Numbered from the stretch's first letter, positions 41,716 to 52,988 are shown. The stretch is DNA of 64,000 bases from Tolypocladium sp. Sup5 PDA-1 (GCA_000750105.3 JPHH03000005.1:248001-312000); one strand, 5' to 3'. Program-made: numbers and translations. The notes: generated from the sequence alone by a model not told the origin.

Positions 41716-44700
41716 AGAAGTTCTGATAAATTCGCTATCTGCGGATCCCTTGGGAATCCATAGTCAGAGGGGACCACGGCTGACACATGAATGTCAAGTA
41801 TTATTTGTTCTCCATTGTCCTGATGCGTCTTGTTGGCCCGTTGAGACGCGCTCGCAACGAGCTCGGTTATGTCATCGCGCTGATGGACGATCCCTTGCTT
41901 CGCGGCTGAAGCGTGGTGGCGAGCAGACTCTGCGGCAGCACAAGTAGGTAATGCGGTTGCCAGGCTTCGGTTGGACGTCATTGGGCAAATAGACGTGCAC
42001 AGTATGGCCTCCAACCCCATAGCCCAGCTGAAGCGTCCAAGTCCCGTGCATACTCTCGAATGGCCTCACCTTGACATCAACGGGGGGTTCTGTATCACCT
42101 CTCGTCGCTCCCACTGGTGCTCTGGGGTCAAGTCGTGTCCTCGTCCGTGTGCGAAGTATGTTTCCGTCTTCATGCCCGCCGTGTCTTCAATACCAACTTT
42201 ATGAAGAATGCCCGGTTCTGCGGTCGCGGAGTTCGACTCCCCCGTCAGCAGTCGCCATCCGCGGGCCCGGCCCCTGTCTTCACCAATGGCGAGAAGTGCC
42301 CTTTGATTGCGTGCTCTGTTCACCTCAGATTCGTACGCGGTGTGCTGATTCAAAGGAAAGACCACAGGCAACTGGTCGCGGATTATGTTGACGAGTTCGT
42401 CCATTATACTCTGGCTCGGGAGCCTTGATTGTCTCCGTAGTTCCGGTGACGTTTTTGGGCGACTTTCCCTTGCCTGTTGAACAGTGTGTTCAATGGCATG
42501 AGGCAGCCGACGGAGACGTGCCGTCGCGTTTCCGTTTCGATGCCAAGGGGATACTGATCGTTATGCCGGCCTTCCGAACATCCTCGCAGAAAAAATCCTT
42601 CATCATCTTCACTATCCGGGCGTTGGGCCTGGTCAGGTGCATCTCCCTTGAGCCAAACAAGGCCCCCAACAGATGGGAGGATTGAGTTCCCTATGCATGG
42701 GGAGAAGGGGAGAGCCTGGCGCCAGGAAATAGGTGAAGGCTTATGGGGTATCCGGCAGTGTATAGCATATGCCGCCAGAGCCGGCGAACCGCATTGAGCG
42801 TTGTCAGGCCCGTTCCGCAAGGCATCAAAGACAAGCAGATTGCCAGTCCTGCGATCCCAGACAAAGGTTCCCCAGTGTACTGTCCCCGCCGTTCCGCGCG
42901 TGGCTGACCAGACCAGCGTACAGACGTATCTGGAAGCACTCATCATGGAGCGCCGGGCACATCTAGAACTCAGTGCCCAAACATGGAGTTGTACTTGCCA
43001 TCCACAGCAACTGAGATGACATTGTTGGTGACTGCCAAGACTGCAGGAGCTCCATCTCGAGAGCGTGTTGAGAAAGTCCTCCGATGCAGAGACGAGGTGT
43101 TGGTCGAAGACGAAAGGCAGAAACTGAGCTTCGAGCCACTCCCATGATATCCTGAACCTGGATGAAGAGTATGGGACCTTTACCAAGATCAAACGGCCCA
43201 GCATCAAGAACACGCCACGACAACGATGATGTTGTTGTTGTCGGTAAGCCAGGCGTAAATGGGGCCGAAGGTCGTCCCGCCTGCGGGTGTAGCAGGCGCT
43301 GGGCCATTGACATATTCTTCTTCCGGCGCAGCTTGAGGATTCCTGGACAACAAGGACCACTAACTGGTCTCCGTGTAAGCCCTCCCGAGGATCACTTTGA
43401 CTTCCGGGCGCCAGCTATTTGCTGCTGGATTGTACGGAAGCAGGGGCTGGAAAGTGCAAGCGTGAATCACGGCGTCCTGTCTGGTCTTAGCACGGAGGCC
43501 GTCTGGTGTCGGGGCGGCATGCGTATCAGGATGATGCTTGTGATGATCGTTTGTCGATGTTGCCAAAGCGAGCGCTATAGAGCTAGTCGGACGTAGTTCC
43601 TATGCCATATCCGTGGCAGACGGATCTGCGGACCCTCGACATGGGTTGTCTCGAGCAGACGGTTGACATCGTCTGCGAGAAGGGCCATGAATAGCCAGGA
43701 ACTCGCCGCCAGAGTCGTTTTGCAGCGCGGCGATGGGTAAGCAGACTCTGGCGAACGCCCCGGAAAATGAGAGGTTACCCATGAAACTCCCCCTGGCGAG
43801 CGCGAAGCGGCAGCGGACATTGCCTTTCGGTTGGTTACTCAAGCCACCACAGCATGCCAGGGGCGAAGGCATCGGCTCACGCCGAGTAGGCCCTCTTGTA
43901 ACCACCCCATATAGAGAATGTTCGCGTGGGGCGTGAAGCACGACGAAGAGGGAGATTGCATGCGAGCAACCATCATCAATGCCGGAGCGACGAACGTACT
44001 GGAAACAACATGGCCCCCTGACCAACTCTCCGCACATGATTTGTTTGTCTGCCCCCATGGGGTCTTCGAGATCCAAGGGCCGTCCGTCGGGGGTGGTTTC
44101 GGTAGATCCTCTGGGTCGTTCCCCGGAAGTGGCTGGATGAGCTCCCTGCTGGGCTGTTGCGAACGCCGTCAAGCCGGCTGCTACTAAGAGACGTTTGGGG
44201 GCCTCAAGCAGTCCCATCGCTGCATAGTTCGGCTCGTCGCCCGGGAGCAAGGGGAAGATAGCCAGCATCTTCTCCCGGCTCGCCTCCCACCTCGTCTTTG
44301 CGGTGAACTTTGTCTCCTGTATCGGTCGTAGCCGGCGCACCGCGGCCATTGATTTGGGTGTGGACCTCCCCTCCGCGTGTCTGATGTTAAGCGGCAAGCT
44401 AGGACATGTCGTCTCGTCCACTGGCTGGCAGGCTATAATTATCTGGCATTTTTGAGTTCAACCTGACCTGTGTGATGGCCATGGCAAACCATAGAGCACC
44501 AAATAGAATGACGAGATCGGAGTCAGTTGAGCTCGATGCTTCCACCCGGGTGGCGAAGAGGAGGCTCTCCGTCGCTTTGGGCTTCGCACCACAATCCACG
44601 AGACGATTCGTTGTGTTGCGCTTCTCGAGTTCTTCTACTCAAGAAGCCGTTGCAGAGATCGGATCTTCGTTGCCCAGTACCTGCGTGTCGAGCTCGTCGT

Positions 44701-46071
44701 CGCACGGCGTTGAGCTCTGGCCAGCTCGCCGTTCTCAGCATCCCTTGTGTCCCTGTCGTCCGTTGCAATTGTGCAGCATTGCGGTAGTATTGCGCCCGAT
44801 GCACGCATAGTGTTAACTGGCGCGAGCTGAGAGCACAGGACTGTCTGCTGTCCGAGCCCTGGCAGTAAGCTTGTCCGGCGTGACGGGCAATCTGGCAGTG
44901 AACAGCCAAGACGCTCCTGGCTACTGAGTGTTCCATGCGTAGGGACGGAACAACACAGGGCCCTGCTGTTGTGGAGCTGATCGTCTCCTTCTGCGCTCTT
45001 TCGGATGACTGGGTACCTAGACGATGGAGATGCGAAGCCCTGTTGAGCCAAGCCAAGTCCTCGCATACCAGCTGCGTACATTTCCTCAGCCGAGTACTGA
45101 ACCTGTTGTCTGGCTGCTGGGGAGTAGCCGGAGAGAAAGATTGCTGCTGTGGCCAAGGTGACTGCGCAGGCCCGGGCAGACGAACATCAAAGCGATATTG
45201 TCGATGTGTACGTTCGTCGTCAGACATAAGCGGCCTGGGTTGAAGTGCCGAACCAAGCAAGGGCAGGTCAAGAGACTGGGAGGTGATAGAGGTCGACGTC
45301 CATGAGTGCACGACCAAACGATGCGGGGTTCTCCTGACGGGGCTTCCTCTGCATTGTACTGCATGATCGAGTTCCTCCAGTTGTCCAGTCATGGCAGAGG
45401 TGCGCAAGGTGGCCAGCGGTTTGTAGAGGCCGATGTGCGGCAAAGATGTTGTTCGAGACGATGCCTATGGGGTCATGGAGTAGTACCGCCCAGACGCGCG
45501 AGTGTCGCTCGGCCCAGCGCTCAGCGGGGGATGAACGGCAGCTCAACTCGAAAGCGATGGCAGGGGGCGTGATGTTCCTCGGTATTCATAGCAGCGTCGG
45601 AGCAGGCACCGTCGCAGGTCAAGTGATTCCCTCAAGAACTTGTTTTTGAAAGACACGGCCTTGCAAACGTTAGTAGTGGACAGGGTTCTGCTCATACGGG
45701 ATCAACTTACCTGGCGACGGGACGAGAATGGTCGTTGAAGTCCGAGGAGGGGACACCACAACGAATCGACAGACCTCCCGCCGAAAGACGGTTCAGGACA
45801 CGCACCACGCATCTACTGTCTTGAGCCGCTTGAGCGGCCACACGGACGGTCCATTGGGATTGGGCGCCAGGACATGTCTCTTCCGGCCAGAACAGAAGCG
45901 CGTGTTTGCCTCGCGCGTCTTCTTTCGCGTCATGTCCAAGAGGTCCGCACTGCCCTCCCCTCTCCCGATATGCGAGGGAATCAACGTGGCAGCCAGCGGC
46001 GACGCAGCGGGCAGTCACATAGTTGCCAGTGGGTGCGTCAAAAGCCAATGATGAACGAAGATGAGAGTCTC
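41716..46071. other. Decayed region with frameshifted minus-strand gene remnants
   Basis: More than 4 kb of normal GC content without an intact gene. Minus-strand frames of 80-320 codons overlap in different phases and contain gene-like segments (MLAIFPLLPGDEPNYAAMG near 44280; SWRVLDAGPFDLGKGP near 43200; RTGNLLVFDALR near 42830), which suggests genes broken by small indels rather than by RIP. I cannot reconstruct exact products. Confidence 0.45.
42404..43313 (-). pseudogene. Possible Ulp1/C48-type peptidase remnant
   Basis: Pieces in two frames resemble the core of fungal Ulp1-like (C48) cysteine peptidases: an entry segment with WRVLDAGPF, then VHWGTFVWDRRTGNLLVFDAL, where His-Trp and a later Asp would be the expected catalytic neighbourhood, then a helical segment LWRHMLYTAGYPISL in another frame. 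At least one frameshift separates them, and no catalytic Cys region is secure. The identification rests on pattern only. Confidence 0.28.
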
Positions 46072-46074
46072 CAT
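45712..46074 (-). pseudogene. Remnant of a gene with signal-peptide-like start
   Basis: An ATG at 46074 in good context (tctcaccatgg) starts a hydrophobic stretch METLIFVHHWLLTHPLATM, then TGA; the same frame continues with LPAASPLAATLIPSH. About 118 bp upstream is a TATA box. Further down, a canonical donor GTAAGT stands after cgtcgccag near 45711 and is followed by CTAAC and CAAG. This looks like a gene for a secreted protein broken by a stop and at least one frameshift. The family is unknown. Confidence 0.35.
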
Positions 46075-46191
46075 GGTGAGACTTGATAGGAGTTTGGGAC
46101 GATATGCTATAAGGGACTGGAATGTATGATGTGAGATGGTGATGCTGGAAGACAGTTCCAGATGCAATGGTGAGGCGGAGGGAACAGGGCC

Positions 46192-46198
46192 CTTTATA
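46192..46198 (-). promoter_or_regulatory. TATA box upstream of the 46074 remnant
   Basis: TATAAAG on the minus strand, followed by a C/A/T-rich leader up to the ATG. The promoter layout survives although the reading frame is broken. Confidence 0.45.
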
Positions 46199-46520
46199 GT
46201 CTTCTGGGATCAGTGAATCGGGAAAATCGACAAATGGGTGTTGAATACATGCTCAGTGAATCCAGGAGCGTGGCAATAGTCTTCCGTGTTTGCATTATCC
46301 ACGCAGCCCAATTCACTCTCGTCGGCCCACTTGGACGTGCAAATGAGTTCGGGTACCTGCAGCACTTCATATGTGACTCACTTCAGACAACAGAGGGGAA
46401 TCGTATGAGCGGTTTGCAGTTGCGTTGTTTGAAGTCCGTTTGCGCCAATCTTTGTATGCTCGTCTCTGTCGGAAACAAGGCAGACTCCCGCTCTATGTAT
46501 CCTTGCCCCGTCCGTGTACT

Positions 46521-46838
46521 TCACCATTCATGTTTCAGCACCGCTTCGATGCTCAGCCGTTCGCTCGGTTCGTGTTTGCAGACCGTGTACATCAGATCCG
46601 CAAAACCTGTTTGCTCCTCCACGGGCGTCGCGATGGCCTCGGCTTCCTCAGAATCGCCGCCTGGCCCGTCCAGACTGCTGTCCAACATAGTCTCCAGGCT
46701 GTGAACCTCAGCAGGCTCGTCGTTGTACCTACTTATTTGCTCTCCGCTCTCACTGAAAAAGTTGTCTCATGACGCCCACTTCGTCTACCACGGCTCCGGC
46801 ACCATGGAGTCGGACATGTGGCAAGTTGAGGCGATGCT
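46521..46838 (-). pseudogene. SRPK-like kinase C-terminal fragment
   Basis: One frame of 106 codons with two stops (TAG, TGA) reads DNFFSESGEQISRYNDEPAE, VHSLETMLDSSLDGPGG, then GFADLMYTVCKHEPSERLSI and EAVLKHEW. The end corresponds to the kinase subdomain XI pattern also seen in the intact kinase at 58884-60378 (YRPSERPTVAEVLAHEW). The catalytic part is not recognisable upstream. It is a decayed C-terminal relic of another member of this kinase family. Confidence 0.6.
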
Positions 46839-47299
46839 CTGTCACCGATGGGCTGTGCAATATTGCCTCCATGAACTCGGGCTGGATAACGAGGGATGCG
46901 GCTCACACCAGGCGCAGGTCGCTGATCGGCGAGTTCACAACGACGCAAACCCCGGCCGCAGCTCCCAGTGTGACGAGTGAATGCCTGAGGTGTGTCCGGG
47001 AAGAAAGAGAAGCGACGATTACAGAAAAAGCCGAGGGGATGCGAGCGCATGGGATGGGATGAGCCAGAGGCCCGTCCAGGAATGGAACGCAAGGCGGCTG
47101 GAGGAGTAGGGCTCCGGGCATCAACCGTCAATGGCTCCGGGGATTCGGCTGCAAGTCAACTGGTGGTCGATGCAGCCCTAGGCACGAGCTGTCCTTGGCA
47201 AACAATAAAAGACCGCAAGCTAGACTAAGAGCGTGATAAAATATGCCCGGGCGGTCTTATAAAACGCAAGGTGCGTGCGTAGATCTAACTTTAACAGGT
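46839..47299. other. Intergenic, no gene recognised
   Basis: Composition becomes more AT-rich towards 47220. Only short frames are present. Confidence 0.4.
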
Positions 47300-47625
47300 C
47301 ACATTAAGTTAGAGATAGAGTGCATGCAAACACACACAACACACAACGCAGGCCAGATAATAACGCAAGTCTCTGTCTTCGCGGCCGTGCCGACTCTACG
47401 TGAGGATAACTCCGCCTGCATACATAGGAGGGATTTAACGCATCTGCGCAAGTCAATTGGTCAGAGACGGTAGATACGAGGCTCTTTATAGTTGTAAAGA
47501 AAGTAAAAAAGAATTGAAGTATCGTATCTACGGTTGGGCGGCGCAAGCCCCTATTTAAAGAGGCTCCGCCTAACTACATGCCTCCACCTGCCTCTCCCCC
47601 GGGATGTCTGTTGGCCCCTAATACA
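47300..47625 (-). repeat. LTR-like repeat, inverted relative of 48309-48640
   Basis: Read on the minus strand from 47625, the sequence starts tgtattagggg and matches the plus-strand copy at 48309 in order: acatcccg(a/g)gg, agttaggcggagcctc, aataggggcttgcgccgccc, then ccgtctctgaccaattgactt and tgcatgcactc. Identity is moderate with indels. The inner end is approximate. Confidence 0.6.
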
Positions 47626-47752
47626 ATAGCATATTTAGAAATCCATGCATATATACCTCCGGCCCGTTCGGATATTACAATAGATTGACCTCTTTAGAAC
47701 CCAAAGCTATTCATAAACGTAACTGTCTGTGCTGAGGCTCCGCGGTCCTCGT

Positions 47753-47760
47753 CTATATAA
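47753..47760 (+). promoter_or_regulatory. TATA box of the small secreted protein gene
   Basis: ctatataa lies 107 bp upstream of the ATG at 47867, followed by a C/T-rich leader. Confidence 0.5.
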
Positions 47761-47866
47761 TCCGGCTCACTATCCTATAGACTTGCTTAAATTATCATCG
47801 TCCCTCGCTCTTACCCTACCTTAACGATCTCTCTCGTATATTCTGCCTCGATTCCAAGCATTTACT

Positions 47867-48286
47867 ATGGTTCACTTCGCATACATCCCTCTTGCTATTA
47901 TAGCTACTATCATTCCCCTCGCTACTGCGGACAACTGCGCAGGTGGCTTGACCTACTGTGGTTTAAGCCTCCTGAAAAAGGGTAATGCAAAACTTTAAGC
48001 GCAGTCAGACCTCTGTGTTTATCCTCCATCTAATACAAGAGTAGGAAATTACCTCGACATCATCAGAAACTACCTCAAGGTGCAGGGCCTGCCGACAACA
48101 GATGAATATCTTGTGAAATCTTTGTGGCTTTGTATTAAGGGTAGCCAAGGGGATGTTAAGTTTGTAGAGTACTGTAGTAGGGCTTGCGTGGATGCCGATT
48201 GGCACCGCAATGACTACTGCACGGAACCCGGGTGGATGGCCGAAAAGATGGTACTCCCCAAGCAAAAGGGAAACAAGACTCCCTAG
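47867..48286 (+). CDS. Small secreted cysteine-rich protein, effector candidate (118 aa)
   Basis: Two exons: 47867-47981 and 48045-48286. The 63 bp intron begins GTAATG, has CTAAT before its AG, and keeps phase. The first 21 residues form a clear signal peptide (MVHFAYIPLAIIATIIPLATA). The mature part has six Cys (DNCAGGLTYCG, LCIKGS, YCSRACVDADW, DYCTE), enough for three disulfides. The framework LLKKGNY...GDVKFVEYCSRACV resembles a family of small secreted fungal proteins of unknown role that I know from plant- and insect-associated species. It would be extracellular. It lies between two inverted copies of an LTR-like repeat and in a decayed region, the usual setting of effector genes. Function is not known. 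Confidence 0.78.
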
Positions 48287-48308
48287 TACCGTGCGAACCT
48301 GGAGATAG

Positions 48309-48640
48309 TGTGTTGGGGACTGACACATATCCCGAGGCAGAGAGGTCAGCAGGGTCAGACACTTAGGCAGAGCTCCTTTTACATAGGGGCTCGTGCCGCC
48401 CACCCCTTTCCTTGGATAATTTGTTCTTTTGGCTTTCTTGACACGCACAAAAAGCTTCATCTCAATCGTCTCTGGCTAATTGACTTTTACGGTTGCAGTT
48501 GATCCTTCTTGTTTGGGCTGGTGGATTGACCTTGCACTACGTACGTATGGCTCCGAGAGGCAGAGAGTTATATCGTTACCATACCTTTTGTTGTGTGTCT
48601 TGTGTGTTGGGATGCACTCAGTATCCAACTTAATAGCTAT
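48309..48640 (+). repeat. LTR-like repeat (solo LTR?) next to the secreted protein gene
   Basis: It starts tgttggggactgacac just 23 bp after the stop of the secreted protein gene. It shares its start with 15651-15687 and most of its length with the inverted copy at 47300-47625. No internal retroelement sequence or target duplication was found, and the 3' limit is uncertain (could reach about 48730). Confidence 0.6.
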
Positions 48641-49851
48641 TATCCTTAGTAAGATTGATCACTACGCTTCTTTCCGCATCCGACTCTGTCTAAAGAGGGT
48701 GTGTTGCCTATCTAAAGACCAACCACACATCATCGCCGTCGGTATACCTCAGCCCCAGCGTCCTCCTCGCTCACACGATCCTCCGAAGATTCCCATATTG
48801 CATAGCATGCCGACGGCTCTCCAGTCCCGCATAAGGCGGCCCGCGGCCTTAACCCGGCGCCGTCGAGGGTACCCAACACCTTCTTGCCTTTGAATGGCAA
48901 TAGCGCCGCTAGACCGGCGTGGCCGCCGTAGAGGGCGGACATCTTCCTCCCGGCGCGGTAGTGGTACCATAGCTTCGTCTTTGGCCAGCGGCAGCGGAGC
49001 GCAAATTTCGCTAATATTGTCGGTCTTGCTCCGTAGCATGTCGGCCGGGTGCCTCTTATCAATCTCCTCGAACTGGCCCATCTCGTATGGCCGTAGCTCC
49101 AGCGTAGCGATGAGGGTTCTTTTTTGCTGAAGCCGGGCGACCTGCCTATAAAGAACCCGACGCGGGACTTCCAACGACTGCCGTTCACGCCCTCCACCAT
49201 TTGCGGCCGCTCCCAAGACGCCTTGAGGATCATGGCCACCTAGACCGGCGCGGCAGACCGGCGCGGCGGGGCCGGCTGCCGGAGTCTCGGGCGGGGTCCC
49301 GGCTTCACAATTTGATTAGGTCTTGAGCGTTGACTTCCTCCAAGTCTGCTTCTAATGTCCAGGAATCAAGATAAAAATCGGATATGCAAATTCTCTGTCC
49401 AATGCCATCGGCACGGCAACGGCAGGCTCGATCACCGAGGCGCCCGTACCTTTGCCTCGTTTGGCCACGTTTTAGCAAAGTCGCCGCCATCGGCGGACTA
49501 ACAACGTTGTTAGCAAGTTGCCGTAGATGGGAGGCTGGACGGACACTTGGAGAATAGCCTTCAAGCCAGCTGCTAATAATGCCACTAACCCCACGGGGCC
49601 CGATCACTTTACCAGGTAAGACTGTCCAGCTCGCCGGCAGTTGACGTCAGCAGATCTCGTTCATGTACAGTCTAACCCAAGCTGGGGGTGTGTTGTAAAT
49701 GCTTGCGCCGGCACTTCCAGGCCAGCAAACAACAGCGTAAAAAGAAACCAAGCTCCAGCCGGCTCTGGGTCGCGTTCCTTGCCTCACGCTGAAACCCTTC
49801 ATCGCACTTACATGAGCTCAACCTTTACGACTTTTAGCAAAACCGCGCAAC
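48641..49851. other. Repeat-rich intergenic region
   Basis: No intact gene. A GC-rich minus-strand frame at about 48730-49239 has a charged stretch (TLELRPYEMGQFEEIDKRHP) but no known motif and no good start; it may be a transposon gag-like relic. The module agaccggcg(c/t)ggc occurs three times. Confidence 0.4.
49242..49267. repeat. 13 bp tandem repeat, two copies
   Basis: agaccggcgcggc at 49242-49254 and again at 49255-49267. A one-base variant is at 48911-48923. Confidence 0.75.
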
Positions 49852-50823
49852 ATGACACCGCAGGCAGCCGAAACATGCGCGAAGACCCTCGTGGTTCTTG
49901 ATGCCGGCCTCGGTAGGCCAGTGACTGGCAAGTCCTTCAAGGATGTCATATCCCAGGGCCAGGTTTTACTCCTCCCCACGGACGGCAGAAGCGCTGCCAC
50001 AATCCTCACGGATACCAATTTCGTTGCCTTGCCCGATGGAGTCATTTACAGCGCAAAGCAACAGCGTTTGTACTTTACGAATATGGGTGTACCGCCGCTC
50101 AACGACGGGAGCGTCTGCTCGGTCCGTCTGGACGGCTCTGACCCTCAAACTGTCCTAGCCACGGGCCAGGTGCACACCCCGAAGCAGCTTGCACTTGATT
50201 CGAAGAATGATAAGCTTTATATGTCCGACCGGGAGGGAATGCGAATCCTCAGATGCAATCTCGACGGGTCTGCTCTGGAGACTCTTGTGCAAACGGGAGA
50301 TTTCAGGAGTGTGGATGGAGCACATGACCAGATGAAATGGTGTGTCGGCGTTGCGGTGTCGCATCAAACAGGTCTGTTCTACTGGACGCAGAAAGGGCCG
50401 TCCAAAGGAGGACAAGGGAGGATTTTGTGTGCTCCAATGGAAGCAGAGGGAAAGCGAGAACCTGTTTGTGTGCTCGACAACCTTCCGGAGCCGATTGACC
50501 TGGATGTCGACGAGAAATCCAATACTCTCTACTGGACCGATCGCGGCGAGCTCCCCTACGGCAACACCTTCAACCGGGTCCAGTTGGATGCCCGAGGTAC
50601 CCGCCCGGCAGCAGAACACCCGGACCCAGTTACCGGTCTGAGGCACGAGATACTGGTCCAGAATTTTGACGAAGCAATTGGCTTGGCTTTTGACTCTGAT
50701 TCTGGTCAATGGTTTGTCTCGGACATGGGTGGCACTATTTGGACATTCGATAGGGACGGAAGGAACAAGACGAAGCTGTTTCAGGACAAGGAGCGGGCTT
50801 TTACAGGCATTGTACTGGCATGA
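49852..50823 (+). CDS. YWTD-type beta-propeller protein (323 aa)
   Basis: Single exon from ATG 49852. The sequence is a six-blade propeller of LDL-receptor class B style: repeated L(Y/F)(W/F/M)(T/S) blocks are seen in RLYFTNMGVPP, KLYMSDREG, LFYWTQKGPS, TLYWTDRGELPYGNTF and QWFVSDMGG, each followed by I(x)R..LDG-type strands. There is no signal peptide or membrane helix, so it is probably cytosolic. Related fungal proteins are annotated only by fold or as lactonase-like. It stands beside the CoA-transferase and hydroxyacyl dehydrogenase genes and could hydrolyse a lactone or ester in the same pathway, but no catalytic residues can be assigned. Confidence 0.82.
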   Translation: MTPQAAETCAKTLVVLDAGLGRPVTGKSFKDVISQGQVLLLPTDGRSAATILTDTNFVALPDGVIYSAKQQRLYFTNMGVPPLNDGSVCSVRLDGSDPQTVLATGQVHTPKQLALDSKNDKLYMSDREGMRILRCNLDGSALETLVQTGDFRSVDGAHDQMKWCVGVAVSHQTGLFYWTQKGPSKGGQGRILCAPMEAEGKREPVCVLDNLPEPIDLDVDEKSNTLYWTDRGELPYGNTFNRVQLDARGTRPAAEHPDPVTGLRHEILVQNFDEAIGLAFDSDSGQWFVSDMGGTIWTFDRDGRNKTKLFQDKERAFTGIVLA

Positions 50824-51154
50824 ATCAACACCAGGACACGGGAGGGTCAGGCAGCTGAGAGGCATGGGCTGTTGACCCGCCGGCCACGTACGCTACTTGT
50901 ATGCAGTTATATATCTATCTGGCATTGTACCTTGAGCACACTACCTGTGCCTCCCACTCGTGTCATGTCTGTGCAAAGTCTCACCTTCGGGCGGTATTAC
51001 TAGAGCCTGCATCCTCAAGGGCCGCCGTGGGGTGGTGAGGGCAGCCTTCACTATGAGAAACAAAAAGCACTTTGCACTCTGCGCAGCAGACACGGCGGCC
51101 CTGAGACATCCAAAACAATGCATTCAGTATTGACTGGTATCGAGGCCTGTTTAC
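50824..51154. other. Convergent intergenic region
   Basis: Between the 3' ends of the propeller and the CoA-transferase genes; presumably both terminators. Nothing else was seen. Confidence 0.5.
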
Positions 51155-52988
51155 TTATGCCCAGGCTTCATTGGTGCTCGCACAGTAGGGCACCGGCCCG
51201 TGAGCCCAGTATGGGTTCACAGAGCTGTTCTCATACTGGACGATGGGAGACAGGATCGCATGACCCTTTCCCCAAGGCGTCTCTGAAAACTTGACCATGT
51301 ATCCTTCCCTGCCCAATACATCGGTGTGCTGCGCCCAGGCGTCTCCCAGTACGTAGAGTAGCTCCTCCACATGGAGATCCGGCGTCATTGGCGCAAACTT
51401 GTACTTGTCCTGGATTTCCTTGACAATCTCTGGAGGATAAAGGCCAATCTCCTCCTCCAACTGCACGGCATCGATTGCAGTAAGCGCAACTGTGGCATGG
51501 TAGGATCCTCCGTGCTGTGCGCGGTCGCGCAGGGCCAGCATGGTGTCGATGACGCCAACCGCTCCCGAAAGCATGTCCGCAATTGGGAGGGACGGGAGCA
51601 CACTGACGCCCTCGTCGAACCCATACGCCTTCCCGCAGACATACGAGCAGCCAGACGCCGCATCAGCGATCTGCTGGAAGCCGGGCCGCTCAGCATAGTA
51701 GCCGTCCGGACCGTAACAGTTCAAGTCGACGTACACAATACCCTTCCCACGCTTGTTGGCCATCTCCAGGGCTTCATTGAGACCAAATCCCTTGCGCTCC
51801 AGGGAACGCAGACGGAATGCTTGGATGATGACGTCTGCATCCTCCATGAGAGCATGCAGCTTCTCCCTGTCGCCCGCAACGGCGAGGTCAAGTGAGGAAG
51901 TGCGCTTTCCAGCCATCAGGGTAACGCTCAAGGGCTGGTTTTTGGAAGAGAAAGAGATGGCGATAATCAGTAACGCTACTGGTAGCCTTGTGCGGAGGAT
52001 GTGGACTTACTTGCAGGTCCGGCAGGTTCGGGCTTTGCACCTTGATGACGTCCGCCCCTAGGGCAGCCAGAGCCGCACCCATGGCCGGTCCAGCAATCAC
52101 GCGGGCCAACTCGATGACCTTGATTCCGGCCAACGGACGTTTGTCGACCAACTTTTGAAGCGGAACCGGCGGCAGGTCTGGGGTTTCCTTCACCCGGTGG
52201 TAGTTGATCATCGGGTGCGCACGGAGGCGTTGACCCATCGTAGTCTTCCTCCATTGCTCAGGTGTGTAGCACGTCTGTCCGCAGAAGCCATGCTCCATAT
52301 TCTTCTGCTCAAGCTCGGCGGCTGAATACTTCACCATTTGTGTCTTGATGAGCTGATAAGCCTCTTCCCTGGAAGAGGTCGTCGCATTTGGATCAAGCCC
52401 GTAGGCTTTGAGAAAGGCAGGAGGATGTAAGTTGCCCATGACCTGATACCAGACGTGTGGGTCTTTCGTCGGATATATCGCCCAAGATCGAAAATGCATG
52501 TTGTTCTTCGTCAAGACACCCTTGTCCAGATCCTTGCCTGCTTTGAAGATGGTACCGTCTTTCTGGATCTCCGCAAGGTTCTTTCCATCGATAGACACCA
52601 ACGCCGGCGTTGCCGGGTAAAGACCCGACTTGTCAACGTCGATTGAGATCTTTCCGGTGTCGACGCCCTTCATCGCGCATATCTCCTTGCCAACGATACC
52701 AATCATGGCGTGGCAAACGGCGGACTGCGCCACTGTTCAGCAGAGGTCAAGCAAAATCTGTCTTGACAGACTTACCAATGCCTGAGATTTCAGCGGACCT
52801 GGTATGATGGGGAGATGGCCTCCATGAAATTCGACACAACGCAATGCGGCAGCGTCATTGGTGAAACCGGGAGACACACTCGAAAAATGCTTGAGCAAAC
52901 GATGGCATTCGGCGGGTAGGGGGGCATAAGCGGCATCGACGAAAGTGCCTGGGCCGTAAATGTCCTTGATGGTGCCGTGAGTGCTCAT
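51155..52988 (-). CDS. Class III CoA-transferase, CaiB/BaiF family (568 aa)
   Basis: Three exons: 52988-52776, 52724-52011 and 51934-51155, with introns of 51 and 76 bp in phase. The first part (about 1-200) is a divergent half (SAVCHAMIGIVGKEICAMKG, PHVWYQVMGNLHPPAFL). From about residue 280 the canonical CaiB start appears (LAGIKVIELARVIAGPAMG, LGADVIKV), then RSLERKGFGLNEAL, VYVDLNCYGPDGYYAERPGF, and PIADMLSGAVGV with Asp429 in the place of the catalytic Asp that forms the acyl anhydride with substrate. The enzyme would move CoA between carboxylic acids. Substrate is unknown: carnitine-like, racemase-type and dicarboxylate enzymes all belong here. It is divergent from a hydroxyacyl-CoA dehydrogenase gene. 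Confidence 0.88.

Noticed and set aside
42222..42262. T-loop-like gagttcgactccc as part of a tRNA
   Set aside because: No A box, D-arm or acceptor pairing could be found around it.
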